Translations under genes and position numbers: made by a program | Assembly: GCF_001500025.1 (NCBI RefSeq) | Contig: NZ_LQIW01000045.1 | Coordinates: 186,001 to 250,000 of the forward strand | Length of the DNA stretch: 64,000 bases | Source of the DNA: Mycobacterium sp. IS-1590 | GTDB lineage: Bacteria > Actinomycetota > Actinomycetes > Mycobacteriales > Mycobacteriaceae | Direction: 5' to 3' | Notes under the pieces: generated by a model | Told to the model about the DNA's origin: nothing | Seen by the model: only the letters and a program-made list of their open reading frames with translations | The model's database searches: none | Part shown: one piece after another, positions 26,672 through 35,472 of the stretch | Numbering within the stretch: the first letter of the stretch is position 1 | Layout: each line of letters begins with the position of its first letter

Positions 26672-27867
26672 GCGCCCCGCGGACCCGGCCCACCGAGGCC
26701 GAACTTGTCGAGTTCCGAGACCGCGTCCGGGCACACATCGCTGAGCACGCACCGCCGTTCGAGGCCCGAGAGGGACACCGGGCACCGGAGACCGACGAGC
26801 AGCAAGCACTGCTGCGCACATGGTTCGCCTCGCTGTTCGACGCGGGATTCGTCGGCGCGGACTGGCCCGTCGAATACGGCGGCCGGCCCGATCACCATCC
26901 CCTGCATGATCGGATCGTCTCCGAGGAAATCCTGCGTGCCCGCGCCCCGCGCCCCGTCGATCAGGTCAACCTGGCCGCCCACGTGCTGCTGCGTTTCGGA
27001 ACCGATGAGCAGAAATCCGCTCTGCTGCCGCCGATCCGGAGCAGCGAGCACGTCTGGTGCCAGCTGCTCAGCGAGCCCGATGCGGGCAGCGACATCGCAG
27101 CCGTGCGCTGTAAGGGCACCCCGCGGCCCGACGGGTCATGGGTGATCGACGGGCAGAAGACGTGGATCACCGACGGGCACTGGGCCGACATGGGCTTGGC
27201 CCTGATCCGCACCGACCCGACGTCGTCACGTCATCACGGGCTGTCAGCGTTCATCGTGCCGTTGGCCTCACCGGGCATCGAGATCCGGCCGATCCGCACG
27301 ATCAACGAGGCGATCGAGGTCAACGAGGTCTTCTTCGACGATGTGACGATCCCTCCCGACAGCCTGATCGGGCAGCCCAGCCAGGGCTGGTCGATCATCA
27401 TGGCGGGCCTGGACTTCGAACGGTTCGGCATCGGCGGCAACGTAATCCTGCTCGAACTTCTCATCGACGATCTGGTCACGGTGGCCCGTCACGGCCGCGT
27501 CGATGACATGCCGGCACTGCAACACGCCGACATCCGGCACCAGGTTGCCGAGTTGGCCGTCGAGGTCGAGGTCGCGAAAGCCTTCATCGACGACCATGTC
27601 GAACGGCTGGTGGCCGGCGCCGAGCAGACCGGCGACGGTTCCATCGCCAAGCTCAGCTTCGCCGAGACGTATCACCGGGTTTCGGCCTACGGCGCGCAGC
27701 TGTCGACGATGGTCTGCACCGTCGCCGCCGATCCGGCTGTGGCGCTCGCCAAACAGCGTCTGAAAGAATGCTGGCTGTGGTCCCGTGCATACACCGTGTC
27801 CGGGGGCAGCTCTGAAATGATGCGCAACATCCTGGCCAAACGACGCCTCCTGCTGCCGACGCACTGA
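26668..27867 (+). CDS. acyl-CoA dehydrogenase, long subunit
   Basis: 399 residues with all ACAD landmarks: ADWPVEYGGRPDHHPL, CQLLSEPDAGSDIAAVRC (FAD/substrate loop), WVIDGQKTWITDGH, and the C-terminal YTVSGGSSEMMRNILAKR. The GTG start at 26668 overlaps the preceding stop (GTGA); an in-frame extension to 26611 lies inside the previous gene and is rejected. It is expected to form a heterotetramer with the 328-residue protein upstream and to introduce a 2,3 double bond into an acyl-CoA. The stop overlaps the synthetase ATG by 1 nt (TGATG). Confidence 0.88.
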   Translation: MSAPRTRPTEAELVEFRDRVRAHIAEHAPPFEAREGHRAPETDEQQALLRTWFASLFDAGFVGADWPVEYGGRPDHHPLHDRIVSEEILRARAPRPVDQVNLAAHVLLRFGTDEQKSALLPPIRSSEHVWCQLLSEPDAGSDIAAVRCKGTPRPDGSWVIDGQKTWITDGHWADMGLALIRTDPTSSRHHGLSAFIVPLASPGIEIRPIRTINEAIEVNEVFFDDVTIPPDSLIGQPSQGWSIIMAGLDFERFGIGGNVILLELLIDDLVTVARHGRVDDMPALQHADIRHQVAELAVEVEVAKAFIDDHVERLVAGAEQTGDGSIAKLSFAETYHRVSAYGAQLSTMVCTVAADPAVALAKQRLKECWLWSRAYTVSGGSSEMMRNILAKRRLLLPTH

Positions 27868-29402
27868 TGGCGCAAACCTATTGGGGTTTGATCCAAGCGG
27901 CGGCCCAGAACCACCCCGACCGCGTCGTACTCGTCGACGACTACGGTCGCAGCCTGACCAACAGCCAGTTGCACGATGCGGCGGAACGCACCGCCGCCGC
28001 GCTATTCGAACATGGCGTCACCAGAGGCACCGTGGTGACGTGGCAGTTGCCGACCACCCTGGAGACGATGGTCGTGATGGCGTCGCTGACCCGTCTCGGC
28101 GCGGTCCAGAATCCTGTGTTGCCGATCTGGCGCGAGAGCGAAATCCGTTTCGTCACTGCACAGCTCGGTGCCGAGGTGTTCATCGTTCCCGGTGTCTGGC
28201 GCGGCTTCGACCATGTCGCGCTCGCCGACGAGTTGATACGCGAACGACCCATGACGGTCGTGGTGGTCGACCACGGCGCGCCGATCACCGGCGAACTCCG
28301 GCTGCCGTCGGGTGATCCAGCGCTTCTGCCGACGCCGCCGGAGGACGCCGAGGAAGCGCGGTGGGTGTACTACTCGTCGGGCACGACCGCGGCGCCGAAG
28401 GGTATCCGGCACTGTGACCGCTCGGTGATCGCCGGATCGGCCGGGGTGGTCGGCATGTTCGGTGCCTCGAACAACGACATCAACCCGATCGCGTTTCCGG
28501 TCTCGCACATCGGCGGCGCCGCGATGCTGGCCGCCAGCCTGCTCACCGGTATGCGCCTGGTCCTGTTCGACACCTTCGACCCGGTCGCCACGCCGAAGGC
28601 CGTGGCCGCGCACCGTCCGACGATGCTCGGTTCGGCCACCCCCTTCTTCGTCGCCTATATGGCTGCGCAGCGCGAGCATGGCCCCGAGCCGCTCTTCCCC
28701 GATCTGCGCGGGTGTGTCGGGGGAGGTGCGCCGATCACGCCCGAGCTGGGACGCCAAGCACGGGAGACGCTTTCGGTAGCGGGAATCGCGAACTCCTGGG
28801 GCCTGACCGAGTTTCCGGTGGTGACCTCGCCGCCGCCGGACGGCGCACCGGAGGTTCTCGACCACACCGTCGGACGGCCGGTGCCGGGGGTCTCGATACG
28901 CGTGGTCGACGAGAACGAGCGCGAAGTGGGGGTGGGCGAGGAAGGAGAATTGCGACTCAAGGGGCCGCAGTGCTTCCTCGGCTACGTCGATGCGTCGCTG
29001 GACGCCGACGCCTTCGACGCCGACGGCTGGTTTCGCACCGGTGACCGAGGCCGGATCGACCACGACGGCAACGTCGCGATCACCGGGCGCATCAAGGACG
29101 CCATCATCCGCAACGCGGAGAACATCTCCGCACTCGAGATCGAGGGCGTGTTGGCCAGCCATCCCGCCGTCGCCGACGTCGCGGTCATCGGGGTGCCGGA
29201 TCCGCGCACCGGCGAACGGGTGTGCGCGGTCGTGGTGGCCACCACTGACGTCACGCTGTCCGATCTCGCAAAGCACTGTCAGGACTTGGGTTTGAGTAAA
29301 CACAAGGCACCGGAGCGGCTCGAGGTCGTCGACGAACTCCCACGCAATCTCACGGGCAAGGTTCTCAAGAACGAGTTGCGTGCGCGCTTCGCTCCTCGCT
29401 GA
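27867..29402 (+). CDS. acyl-CoA synthetase (AMP-forming, FadD family)
   Basis: 511 residues. Adenylation motifs: WVYYSSGTTAAPKGIRHCD near residue 170, NSWGLTEFPVV, FRTGDRGRID, ITGRIKDAIIRNAENIS and the catalytic Lys in ELPRNLTGKVLKNEL. It would supply the CoA ester used by the two upstream dehydrogenases; ATG 27867 overlaps the previous stop. The last 38 nt overlap the 3' end of the convergent IclR gene. The final codons consist of a GCTTCGCTCCTCGCT-type repeat. Confidence 0.9.
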   Translation: MAQTYWGLIQAAAQNHPDRVVLVDDYGRSLTNSQLHDAAERTAAALFEHGVTRGTVVTWQLPTTLETMVVMASLTRLGAVQNPVLPIWRESEIRFVTAQLGAEVFIVPGVWRGFDHVALADELIRERPMTVVVVDHGAPITGELRLPSGDPALLPTPPEDAEEARWVYYSSGTTAAPKGIRHCDRSVIAGSAGVVGMFGASNNDINPIAFPVSHIGGAAMLAASLLTGMRLVLFDTFDPVATPKAVAAHRPTMLGSATPFFVAYMAAQREHGPEPLFPDLRGCVGGGAPITPELGRQARETLSVAGIANSWGLTEFPVVTSPPPDGAPEVLDHTVGRPVPGVSIRVVDENEREVGVGEEGELRLKGPQCFLGYVDASLDADAFDADGWFRTGDRGRIDHDGNVAITGRIKDAIIRNAENISALEIEGVLASHPAVADVAVIGVPDPRTGERVCAVVVATTDVTLSDLAKHCQDLGLSKHKAPERLEVVDELPRNLTGKVLKNELRARFAPR

Positions 29403-30252
29403 TGCGTGCGATCTCCTGCAGCAGCGGCTCGGCCGCGTTGCGGGTTTCGCGGATGGTCATCTGACGTAGCGGGTGCACACCCAAGATCAGTCGCACTCGG
29501 GAGTTCGAGTCGAGCACGGGAGCCGAGATCGTCGCGACCGAATGCGCGCCGCGCAGGTTTTCATCGGGCACCATCTTGGTGGCGATGAACTCGACGCGAA
29601 GCTGGTCGACAACCGACCGCAGATTGCCCGGCACGGAGTCATCCGGCAGCGTGCCGATGGCGTGCACCGCCTCCGCGAGTGCCGGAGTCATCCAGTCGAC
29701 GTCGTAACCCAGGCCGCGGGTGTGCGTCAACGCCGCGCGTAGGCGGTCGGCCAGAGACGCATCCCCCGCGGCGCCGCGTTGCACCCATGCCTCCTGTTCG
29801 GCTGCGGAATCCCAGGCCGCACAGGCAATGCCGAACGGCGGCGTGTACGGGATCCGATCGTTCGGAAGCGCCGCCGGCGGTGAATCCGACGGATTTTCGA
29901 ACGCGGTGATAACCAGGTCGTCGCCGATGCGCTCGACGACAGAGGCCGCCATGCCGGTCTTTTCGGCGAGGCGTCGGATGGCATCGCGTGCGACCGCAGC
30001 GGTCGGACGCGCGGCGTCCAGGCGGGACGCGATGAGGGCCAGCGCTGGACCGAGATAGAACTCTTTGGTTACGGGATCGCGGGTGACCCACCCACGATTC
30101 TGAAGGCTCGTGAGGATGGCGTGAGCGGTCCCCTGGGAAAGGTCGAGTCGTCGCACGACGTCGGTGAACCGCATTCCACGAGCATCACTGCGGCTGAGGA
30201 TTTCGATGATGTCGAGCACCCGCTCGGTCGGAGCTGAACCGGCCCCCTGCAC
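29365..30252 (-). CDS. IclR family transcriptional regulator
   Basis: 295 residues. The N-terminal winged helix lies at about 8-75 (RVLDIIEILSRSDARGM, FTDVVRRLDLSQGTAHAIL, RGWVTRDPVTKEFYLG), followed by the IclR effector domain (AEKTGMAASVVERIGDDLVI, PPFGIACAAW). It starts at GTG 30252 and is divergent from the MDR-NTF2-SDR-LLM operon, with a perfect 22-bp palindrome between them; it is therefore the obvious local regulator. Its effector is probably a small acid or CoA-pathway intermediate, as is common for the family; nothing more can be said. Confidence 0.88.
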   Translation of the reverse strand: MQGAGSAPTERVLDIIEILSRSDARGMRFTDVVRRLDLSQGTAHAILTSLQNRGWVTRDPVTKEFYLGPALALIASRLDAARPTAAVARDAIRRLAEKTGMAASVVERIGDDLVITAFENPSDSPPAALPNDRIPYTPPFGIACAAWDSAAEQEAWVQRGAAGDASLADRLRAALTHTRGLGYDVDWMTPALAEAVHAIGTLPDDSVPGNLRSVVDQLRVEFIATKMVPDENLRGAHSVATISAPVLDSNSRVRLILGVHPLRQMTIRETRNAAEPLLQEIARISEERSAHATRS

Positions 30253-30303
30253 CCTTGACTCCTTTTCGACCGGATCTTACGGTGATTCTGAAATACGAAG
30301 AAG

Positions 30304-30325
30304 TAATCTCGAATATTCGAGATTA
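30304..30325. promoter_or_regulatory. perfect 22-bp palindrome, probable IclR operator
   Basis: TAATCTCGAAT followed directly by its reverse complement ATTCGAGATTA, with no mismatch and no spacer. It lies 51 nt upstream of the IclR start (30252) and 23 nt upstream of the TTG at 30349, the expected place for an autoregulatory and divergent-operon operator. Confidence 0.65.
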
Positions 30326-30348
30326 TCAGCCGACGAAGGTTGCGTCCA

Positions 30349-31401
30349 TTGCGTGCAGTCGTATTGCGTGCCGGCGAATTGACCGTTCGTGAGACGGCCG
30401 ACCCAGTCCCGGGTCCGAACGACCTGCTGTTGAAGACGCTGAGCACCGCAATCTGCGCGTCCGATGTCCATTTCATGGACCATCCAGAACTCGCCATCGA
30501 CGATCCGACGGGTCGATCACTGTACGACGCCGACCGCGACATCGTCATGGGCCACGAATTCGTCGGCGAGGTCATCGGACACGGTCCCGGCTGTGGTGAC
30601 GCGTTTCCGATCGGATCCCGGGTGACCTCCATGCCTATCCGGTTGGTGGACGGCGGAACCGGTGGTCTGCGCATCATCGGCCAGCATCCCGAGGCGCAGG
30701 GCAGCTTCGGTGAACTTCTCGTGGTGTCGGAGGCGACCGCGAGGGTCATCAACGGGTCCGTGTCCAGTGACGCAATCGCCCTCGTCGACGCTTTCGCTGT
30801 CGGCGAGTACTACGTGCGTGTCGCCGACGTTCAACCCGGGGAGATTCCGATCGTCGTCGGTGCTGGCGCCATCGGCCTGTCGGCGGTCGCGGCGCTGTCT
30901 GCTCGCGGTATCGAGCCGATCATCGTCTCCGACTACAACGCGGACCGCCGCGAACTGGCGCGCTCCGGATTCGGCGCACACGTCCTGCACGATCCTGCCG
31001 AACAGTCTGTGTTCGACGTCTTCCGCGACGTGCGCCGGCAACACCACATGTCCGGAACGGCGGTGGTGTTCGAATGCGTAGGAGCCCCGGGCCTCATCAA
31101 CTCACTCGTCACGGAGGCGGACTTCTACACCCGCATCTATTGCGCAGGCGGTTGGTATACGGGGGACACACTGGACATCACCGAAGCAACCCGCCAGGGA
31201 TTGACGTTGCGTTTCGGCGGTGGGCCGATGCCGGAGGACTGGTACGGCGTACTCGATGCGGTCGTCGACGGACGCCTCGACCCGATGCCCAGCGTCGGCA
31301 GAATCATCGGCCTTGATGACGTGCCCAGCGCACTCGACGAGGCGCGCAGATCCGACGGGCCGCCGCGAATCATCGTGCACCCGAACGGGGACGGCATATG
31401 A
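30349..31401 (+). CDS. zinc-type alcohol dehydrogenase (MDR family)
   Basis: About 350 residues. The catalytic-zinc region has AICASDVHFMDH and VMGHEFVGEV. The NAD-binding domain shows VVGAGAIGLSAVAAL followed by IIVSDYNADRR. The structural-zinc lobe with four cysteines, usual in alcohol dehydrogenases, is absent (VTSMPIRLVDGGTGG there). The start is probably TTG 30349, with GAAGG 9 nt upstream; TTG 30340 is the alternative. It is the first gene of a coupled operon: the stop overlaps the NTF2-like ATG (ATGA). It oxidises or reduces an alcohol/ketone of unknown identity. Confidence 0.85.
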   Translation: MRAVVLRAGELTVRETADPVPGPNDLLLKTLSTAICASDVHFMDHPELAIDDPTGRSLYDADRDIVMGHEFVGEVIGHGPGCGDAFPIGSRVTSMPIRLVDGGTGGLRIIGQHPEAQGSFGELLVVSEATARVINGSVSSDAIALVDAFAVGEYYVRVADVQPGEIPIVVGAGAIGLSAVAALSARGIEPIIVSDYNADRRELARSGFGAHVLHDPAEQSVFDVFRDVRRQHHMSGTAVVFECVGAPGLINSLVTEADFYTRIYCAGGWYTGDTLDITEATRQGLTLRFGGGPMPEDWYGVLDAVVDGRLDPMPSVGRIIGLDDVPSALDEARRSDGPPRIIVHPNGDGI

Positions 31402-31799
31402 GTGATCGAGACGAGCTCGTCGAGCTGACGATTCGCTACGCGACCGCGATCGACACGGAGCAGTACTCGCTGCTGACCCAAGTTTTCACCGACGACGCGC
31501 AGGTGGACTACGGCGAGGTCGGTCAATGGACGGGCGGCGCCGCGGTCGCCGAGTTCATGGCGGCGGCGCACGCCATGGCGGCCCACACCATGCACCGCGT
31601 GTCCAATCAGGCCGTCGGCATCGACGGCGACACGGCCACGATGCGTACCTATGTCGACGCCTTGATCCTCCTCGAGGACGGATCGGGTGCGAATCCTGTC
31701 GGGTACTACGACGACCAGGCCGTATGGACCGCGGACGGTTGGCGGATCGCCCGTCGCTCCTACACGTCCGTTCGCCTGGCGGCGGTGCCGGCACCGTGA
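31398..31799 (+). CDS. SnoaL/NTF2-like protein
   Basis: A 133-residue single NTF2-like domain: helix RDELVELTIRYATAIDTEQY, LLTQVFTDDAQVDYGE, then strands ending GYYDDQAVWTADGWRIARR. Similar proteins annotated SnoaL_4 occur beside SDRs and LLM enzymes in catabolic operons and may act as hydratases or isomerases. Both ends overlap neighbours (ATGA at the start, GTGA at the stop). No catalytic residue can be named with confidence. Confidence 0.78.
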   Translation: MSDRDELVELTIRYATAIDTEQYSLLTQVFTDDAQVDYGEVGQWTGGAAVAEFMAAAHAMAAHTMHRVSNQAVGIDGDTATMRTYVDALILLEDGSGANPVGYYDDQAVWTADGWRIARRSYTSVRLAAVPAP

Positions 31800-32629
31800 C
31801 CGACATCGCCGCGAAGTATGGGCCGTGGGCACTGCTGGTCGGCGCATCCGACGGTGTCGGTGCTCTGTTCGCAGAGCGTCTCGCGAGCGAGGGCGTGAAT
31901 GTCACGCTCGTGGCCCGTCGCCAGCACTTGCTCGACGAGGTCGCCAAGGGAATCCGCGAGCGCAGCAACGCCGAGACGCGGACAGTCGCCGTCGACCTCA
32001 CCGAGCCTGACGCTTCACAAAGAGTCATCGAGGCGACCGATGACCTCGAGATAGGCATGCTCGTGTACTGCGCCGGCGGTGATCCGAATTACCAGCCCTT
32101 CCTTGTCAATCCGGTGTCCGCAGCCGAAGACCTGTTGCAACGCAATTGCCTGGTGTTGATGCGGTTGTGTCACCACTTCGCAGGCCAGATGGTCGAGCGG
32201 GGGAGGGGTGGCATCGTGAACTTCACGTCGGGTGCGGCACTGGCCGGTGGCCGAAACATGGTGGCTTACGGCGCAACCAAAGCCTTCGACATGGTGTTCA
32301 CCGAGGGCTTGTGGGTGGAATTGCACGACAAGGGTGTCGATGTGCTCGGACTGGTCCTCGGCATGACAGATACCCCGGCGCTGCGGAAGCTGGAGTTCGA
32401 GCGCGGGCGCCTGGCGTCCATCGACGAGGTTCCCGAGGGCGCGGTCACTGCCGCAAGCGTCGTCGACGAGGCATTCGCCAACCTTGGCAACGGACCGACG
32501 ATTGCCACCGGCGATGACGTCCGGATGGCCTTTGAGCTCTTCAAGTCCATGTCTCGCAACGAGGTGGTCCGATTGATCATGCAGATGTCCGCCGAAGTCA
32601 TGGGTACCGACGACCGCGAGGGAAGTTAG
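31796..32629 (+). CDS. SDR family oxidoreductase
   Basis: 277 residues: GASDGVGALFAERLASEG in the nucleotide loop, VARRQHLLDEV, LVYCAGGDPNYQ in place of NNAG, FTSGAALAGG (Ser) and VAYGATKAFDM (Tyr, Lys). It resembles the SDR subclass often annotated as estradiol-dehydrogenase/DltE-like. The GTG start at 31796 overlaps the NTF2-like stop; a longer frame back to 31526 runs through that gene and is rejected. It lies between the NTF2-like and LLM genes in the IclR-linked operon. Confidence 0.84.
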   Translation: MTDIAAKYGPWALLVGASDGVGALFAERLASEGVNVTLVARRQHLLDEVAKGIRERSNAETRTVAVDLTEPDASQRVIEATDDLEIGMLVYCAGGDPNYQPFLVNPVSAAEDLLQRNCLVLMRLCHHFAGQMVERGRGGIVNFTSGAALAGGRNMVAYGATKAFDMVFTEGLWVELHDKGVDVLGLVLGMTDTPALRKLEFERGRLASIDEVPEGAVTAASVVDEAFANLGNGPTIATGDDVRMAFELFKSMSRNEVVRLIMQMSAEVMGTDDREGS

Positions 32630-32637
32630 CCACCGAG

Positions 32638-33591
32638 ATGTTCACTCTTCGCTTCGACATGCGCGCGCCGTCGATCGGGGCCCCGCCGACGGAGTTGTAC
32701 GCCGCAGCATGCGACATGGCGGAATGGGCGGAAACTCGAGGATGCGCAGCGGCGGTGTTGTGCGAACACCATTGTGCCGACGACGGTTATCTACCGTCGC
32801 CCTTGCTGCTGGGTTCGGCGATCGCCGCCCGGACCAAGCAGCTCATGCTGAATTTGGTGATTCTCCTTCCCTTCTATGACGTGGCACGCCTGGCCGAGGA
32901 CATGTCGGTACTGGACCACATCAGCGGTGGACGGGCCACCTATGTGTTCGGAATCGGCTACCGCGCGCAGGAGTATGAGCATTTCGGCCTGTCGTTGTCC
33001 GAGCGTGGAAAGATCGCGGACCAGAAACTCGGCATGTTGCGCCGTTTGTTGGCCGGTGAGGAAATCGAGTACGAGGGTCGCCGGATGAAGGTGACACCAC
33101 GACCTCGCACACCGGATGGTCCCATGATGAGCTGGGGTGGGGCCAGCCTTGCTGCCGCTCGGCGCGCCGGGCGGAACGGTCTCGGGCTACTTGCCAACGG
33201 CGGGGTACCCGGTATGCAGGAGGCCTACGAGAAGGCATGCCGCGACAACGGGTTCGAGCCCGGATTCATCTTGATCCCCGACCGCAACGCCGCCACCAAC
33301 TGTTTCGTCGCCGACGATGTCGACGCCGCGTGGGAGGAGATCGGCGAGTACCTTCTGCACGATGCGATGGCGTACGCGGATTGGAACCCTGACAACACCG
33401 TATCGGCCAACATCACCACCGCCAAGACCGTCGACGAGCTTCGCAAGACGTCGTCGCATGTGATCCTGTCGGTCGATGAAGCGAAGGCTCGCCTTGCCGC
33501 AGGCGAAGTGTTCAATATCAATCCGCTTTGTGGTGGCATACCACCCGATATTGCGTGGCGGTACTTGAAGACATTCGCCGAGCTGGGCTAG
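32638..33591 (+). CDS. LLM-class flavin-dependent oxidoreductase
   Basis: A 317-residue luciferase-like protein: CAAAVLCEHHCADDGYLPSP (the EHH...D active-site region), LMLNLVILLPFYDVARLAED, LDHISGGRATYVFGIGYRAQEY and MSWGGASLAAARRAG. It is closer to monooxygenases of the alkanal/limonene type than to the LLM at 22253. It probably uses reduced flavin and O2 to oxygenate a ketone or ring. It starts 8 nt after the SDR stop. Confidence 0.85.
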   Translation: MFTLRFDMRAPSIGAPPTELYAAACDMAEWAETRGCAAAVLCEHHCADDGYLPSPLLLGSAIAARTKQLMLNLVILLPFYDVARLAEDMSVLDHISGGRATYVFGIGYRAQEYEHFGLSLSERGKIADQKLGMLRRLLAGEEIEYEGRRMKVTPRPRTPDGPMMSWGGASLAAARRAGRNGLGLLANGGVPGMQEAYEKACRDNGFEPGFILIPDRNAATNCFVADDVDAAWEEIGEYLLHDAMAYADWNPDNTVSANITTAKTVDELRKTSSHVILSVDEAKARLAAGEVFNINPLCGGIPPDIAWRYLKTFAELG

Positions 33592-33604
33592 TGGAGAGGA
33601 AGAC

Positions 33605-33706
33605 ATGAGCAGCGATCGCGTAGCCGTCAACGAAGAGATTGCCTTCCAGAAATGGGAGGGCTATGCCAAACCCATCGACCGCGGCCCGCCACGTGAATTT
33701 TGGTGA
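33605..33706 (+). CDS. 33-residue ORF, probable N-terminal fragment of the next gene
   Basis: ATG 33605 has an excellent ribosome binding site (GAGAGGAAG) and opens a 33-codon frame (MSSDRVAVNEEIAFQKWEGY...) ending at TGA 33704-33706. It contains the helix expected at the start of an NTF2-like domain, which the next ORF lacks. Removing one T from the TTTT run at 33698-33701 would join both into one 183-residue protein (...PPREFGENFVFAADY). I read this as a frameshifted start, whether a real mutation, a sequencing error or programmed slippage. A separate small protein is the alternative. Confidence 0.5.
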   Translation: MSSDRVAVNEEIAFQKWEGYAKPIDRGPPREFW

Positions 33707-34157
33707 GAACTTCGTATTTGCAGCCGATTACGTGATGATGAGTCCCCATTTCAACGATGGTGCCCGCCAGTCGGCAGCCGAGATGTTCTCTGACGAGGTC
33801 GCGGCGGCCATGGCCAAGTACGCGCCCGACGGTGACATGCTCACCGCGGAATGGCGCATGTGGTGGAAGCACATGCCGGACTATCGCCTCGTCAGTCCGT
33901 TCGAATGTATTGCCGGAGACTGGGGCTTCTCGTCCTGCGACACCTACGCGGGGACGCTCGCCGACGGCACGGTGTTGGAACTGCGGGAGCGGGACTACAT
34001 CTGGGTCAACGAGGATGGCAAGGTGACCCGTTGGGACTGGTTCGTCGACCCCGACAAGTGGGAGCAGTTGCTTTCGCTCGTCGGACTCGAAGCGAAGGGT
34101 TTGACGAGCCAGCAATACACCGTGAACTTTCTGCGTGAGGGCGCTGTCGATAGCTGA
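33663..34157 (+). CDS. NTF2-like protein, probably missing its first helix by frameshift
   Basis: From ATG 33663 this gives 164 residues; TTG 33639 would add eight non-homologous ones. The body contains VMMSPHFNDGARQSAAEMF, WRMWWKHMPDYRL, ECIAGDWGFSSCDTYAGTL and YIWVNEDGKVTRWDWFVDP, the strands of a SnoaL/NTF2-like barrel. The true N-terminus is probably the 33605 ORF in another frame. It is the last gene of the IclR-linked operon and converges with an amidohydrolase 42 nt away. Confidence 0.65.
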   Translation: MPNPSTAARHVNFGENFVFAADYVMMSPHFNDGARQSAAEMFSDEVAAAMAKYAPDGDMLTAEWRMWWKHMPDYRLVSPFECIAGDWGFSSCDTYAGTLADGTVLELRERDYIWVNEDGKVTRWDWFVDPDKWEQLLSLVGLEAKGLTSQQYTVNFLREGAVDS

Positions 34158-34199
34158 TGCCCTAGCCAGCAGACTGCTGTCAGCGGTCGGCGAACTCGG

Positions 34200-35378
34200 T
34201 TAGACGCCGATCAGTTGTTTGAGGTTGCCGCCCATCACCCGGGCGGTGGTCTCGGCGGGCAGCCCCTCGAGTTCCTTGACGAAATCCGCCGGTTCGGCGA
34301 GGCCTTCTGGATGCGGGTAGTCCGAACCGAACATCACACGGTCGGCGCCGAGAATGTCGATGAGGTGCGACATGTCTTCCTCATGGAACGGGTTCACCCA
34401 AACATGTCTACGGAAGACGTCGCTGGGATGCTCGCTGAAGTCGTACGGCCGCTTGTGATAGACGCGGTCGAAGACATCGAACAAGCGGTGTGCCCAGGAG
34501 CCCCCGTTCTCGATCACCCCGATGCGTACCCCGGGAAAGCGCTCGAACACCCCGTGAGCGATGAAGGCAGCGAGGGTATCGAAGATATTGCGGCTCTCCT
34601 CGTAGATGAAGCCGCGCAGCTTGCTCAGCGCGAATCCGTTGAACTCCGCCGGGTCCTCCCAGTCGTCGACGTAGCGCTCATAGCCGGAGTCCGAATTGTG
34701 CATCTGCACCGAGATGCCCGACGACTCGACCAGTCGCCAGAAGTCATCGAACTCGGGCAGAGCGGCCGAGCGCGACGTGCCGTCTTCGCGCGGAACCGGG
34801 GCGGGACGGATCAGTACCGTCTTGGCGCCGTTGTCCAGGCACCATTCGAGCTCTCTGACACCCAGCGCGGGGTCGTTGAGCGAGATGGCCGGGACAGGGA
34901 AGATCCGGTTCTGGTAGTTGAACGTCCAGTCCTCGAGCAGCCAGCGGTTGAAGGCGTGCGTCACCGCATGCGTCAGCTCGGTGTCGGATTTCGTCCGCTC
35001 CTCGAGCATGCCGGCGGTGGTAGGAAACATCACGGCGCCGTCGACACCCTGACGGTCCATCAACGCCAGCCGCAGATCGGGGCGGCGGAACTCGTCGGGA
35101 CACCGGATGGGCTCGGCCAGCTCCCGCAACGTCTTGCCTTCCGGATTCACGCCCCGGAAATAGTCGGCCCACGCGCCGGGGGTCGGAATCACCTCGTAGG
35201 TCGGATTGGGGATGGTCTCGGTGATGACCCCGAGGATCTGCAGCTTCTTGCGGCCCTTGACGTCGACGAACTTCAGCGCTTCCGAGTACTTCTCAGGCAG
35301 GTACCGCGTGTAGGCGTCGATGGTCTCGTACATGTGGTTGTCGGCATCCCAAACTTCGAACGCTCTTGAGTCATCCAT
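34200..35378 (-). CDS. amidohydrolase-2 family protein (subgroup A)
   Basis: 392 residues. Beta-1 is VWDADNHMYETIDAYTRYLP, beta-5 is ISVQMHNSDSGYERY, and the C-terminal metal Asp lies in VMFGSDYPHPEGLAEPADF. It is very close in layout to the paralog at 20274. ATG 35378 follows GGAGGTG; the open frame continuing to 35564 has no coding character and would include the operator, so it is excluded. A near-perfect copy of the window operator starts 17 nt upstream. Reaction unknown; decarboxylation or C-C hydrolysis are the family options. Confidence 0.86.
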   Translation of the reverse strand: MDDSRAFEVWDADNHMYETIDAYTRYLPEKYSEALKFVDVKGRKKLQILGVITETIPNPTYEVIPTPGAWADYFRGVNPEGKTLRELAEPIRCPDEFRRPDLRLALMDRQGVDGAVMFPTTAGMLEERTKSDTELTHAVTHAFNRWLLEDWTFNYQNRIFPVPAISLNDPALGVRELEWCLDNGAKTVLIRPAPVPREDGTSRSAALPEFDDFWRLVESSGISVQMHNSDSGYERYVDDWEDPAEFNGFALSKLRGFIYEESRNIFDTLAAFIAHGVFERFPGVRIGVIENGGSWAHRLFDVFDRVYHKRPYDFSEHPSDVFRRHVWVNPFHEEDMSHLIDILGADRVMFGSDYPHPEGLAEPADFVKELEGLPAETTARVMGGNLKQLIGV

Positions 35379-35394
35379 CAGCACCTCCAACAGC

Positions 35395-35412
35395 TGAGAA
35401 TATGAATTCTCA
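35395..35412. promoter_or_regulatory. candidate operator TGAGAAT-N4-ATTCTCA
   Basis: TGAGAATATGAATTCTCA has 7-bp perfect arms, the best copy of the window motif. It lies 17 nt upstream of the amidohydrolase ATG (35378) and downstream of the SDR ending at 35473, so it can serve only the amidohydrolase. Confidence 0.65.
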
Positions 35413-35472
35413 AGATAGCAAACGGCAGTATACGGTGCCGAGGAGGCCCTCGACGTTCGTTGGGGGCAGCCC

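Noticed and set aside
34165..34180. CAGCA-GAC-TGCTG hairpin between convergent genes
   Set aside because: Only a 5-bp stem with a 3-nt loop and no T-run; too weak to call a terminator.
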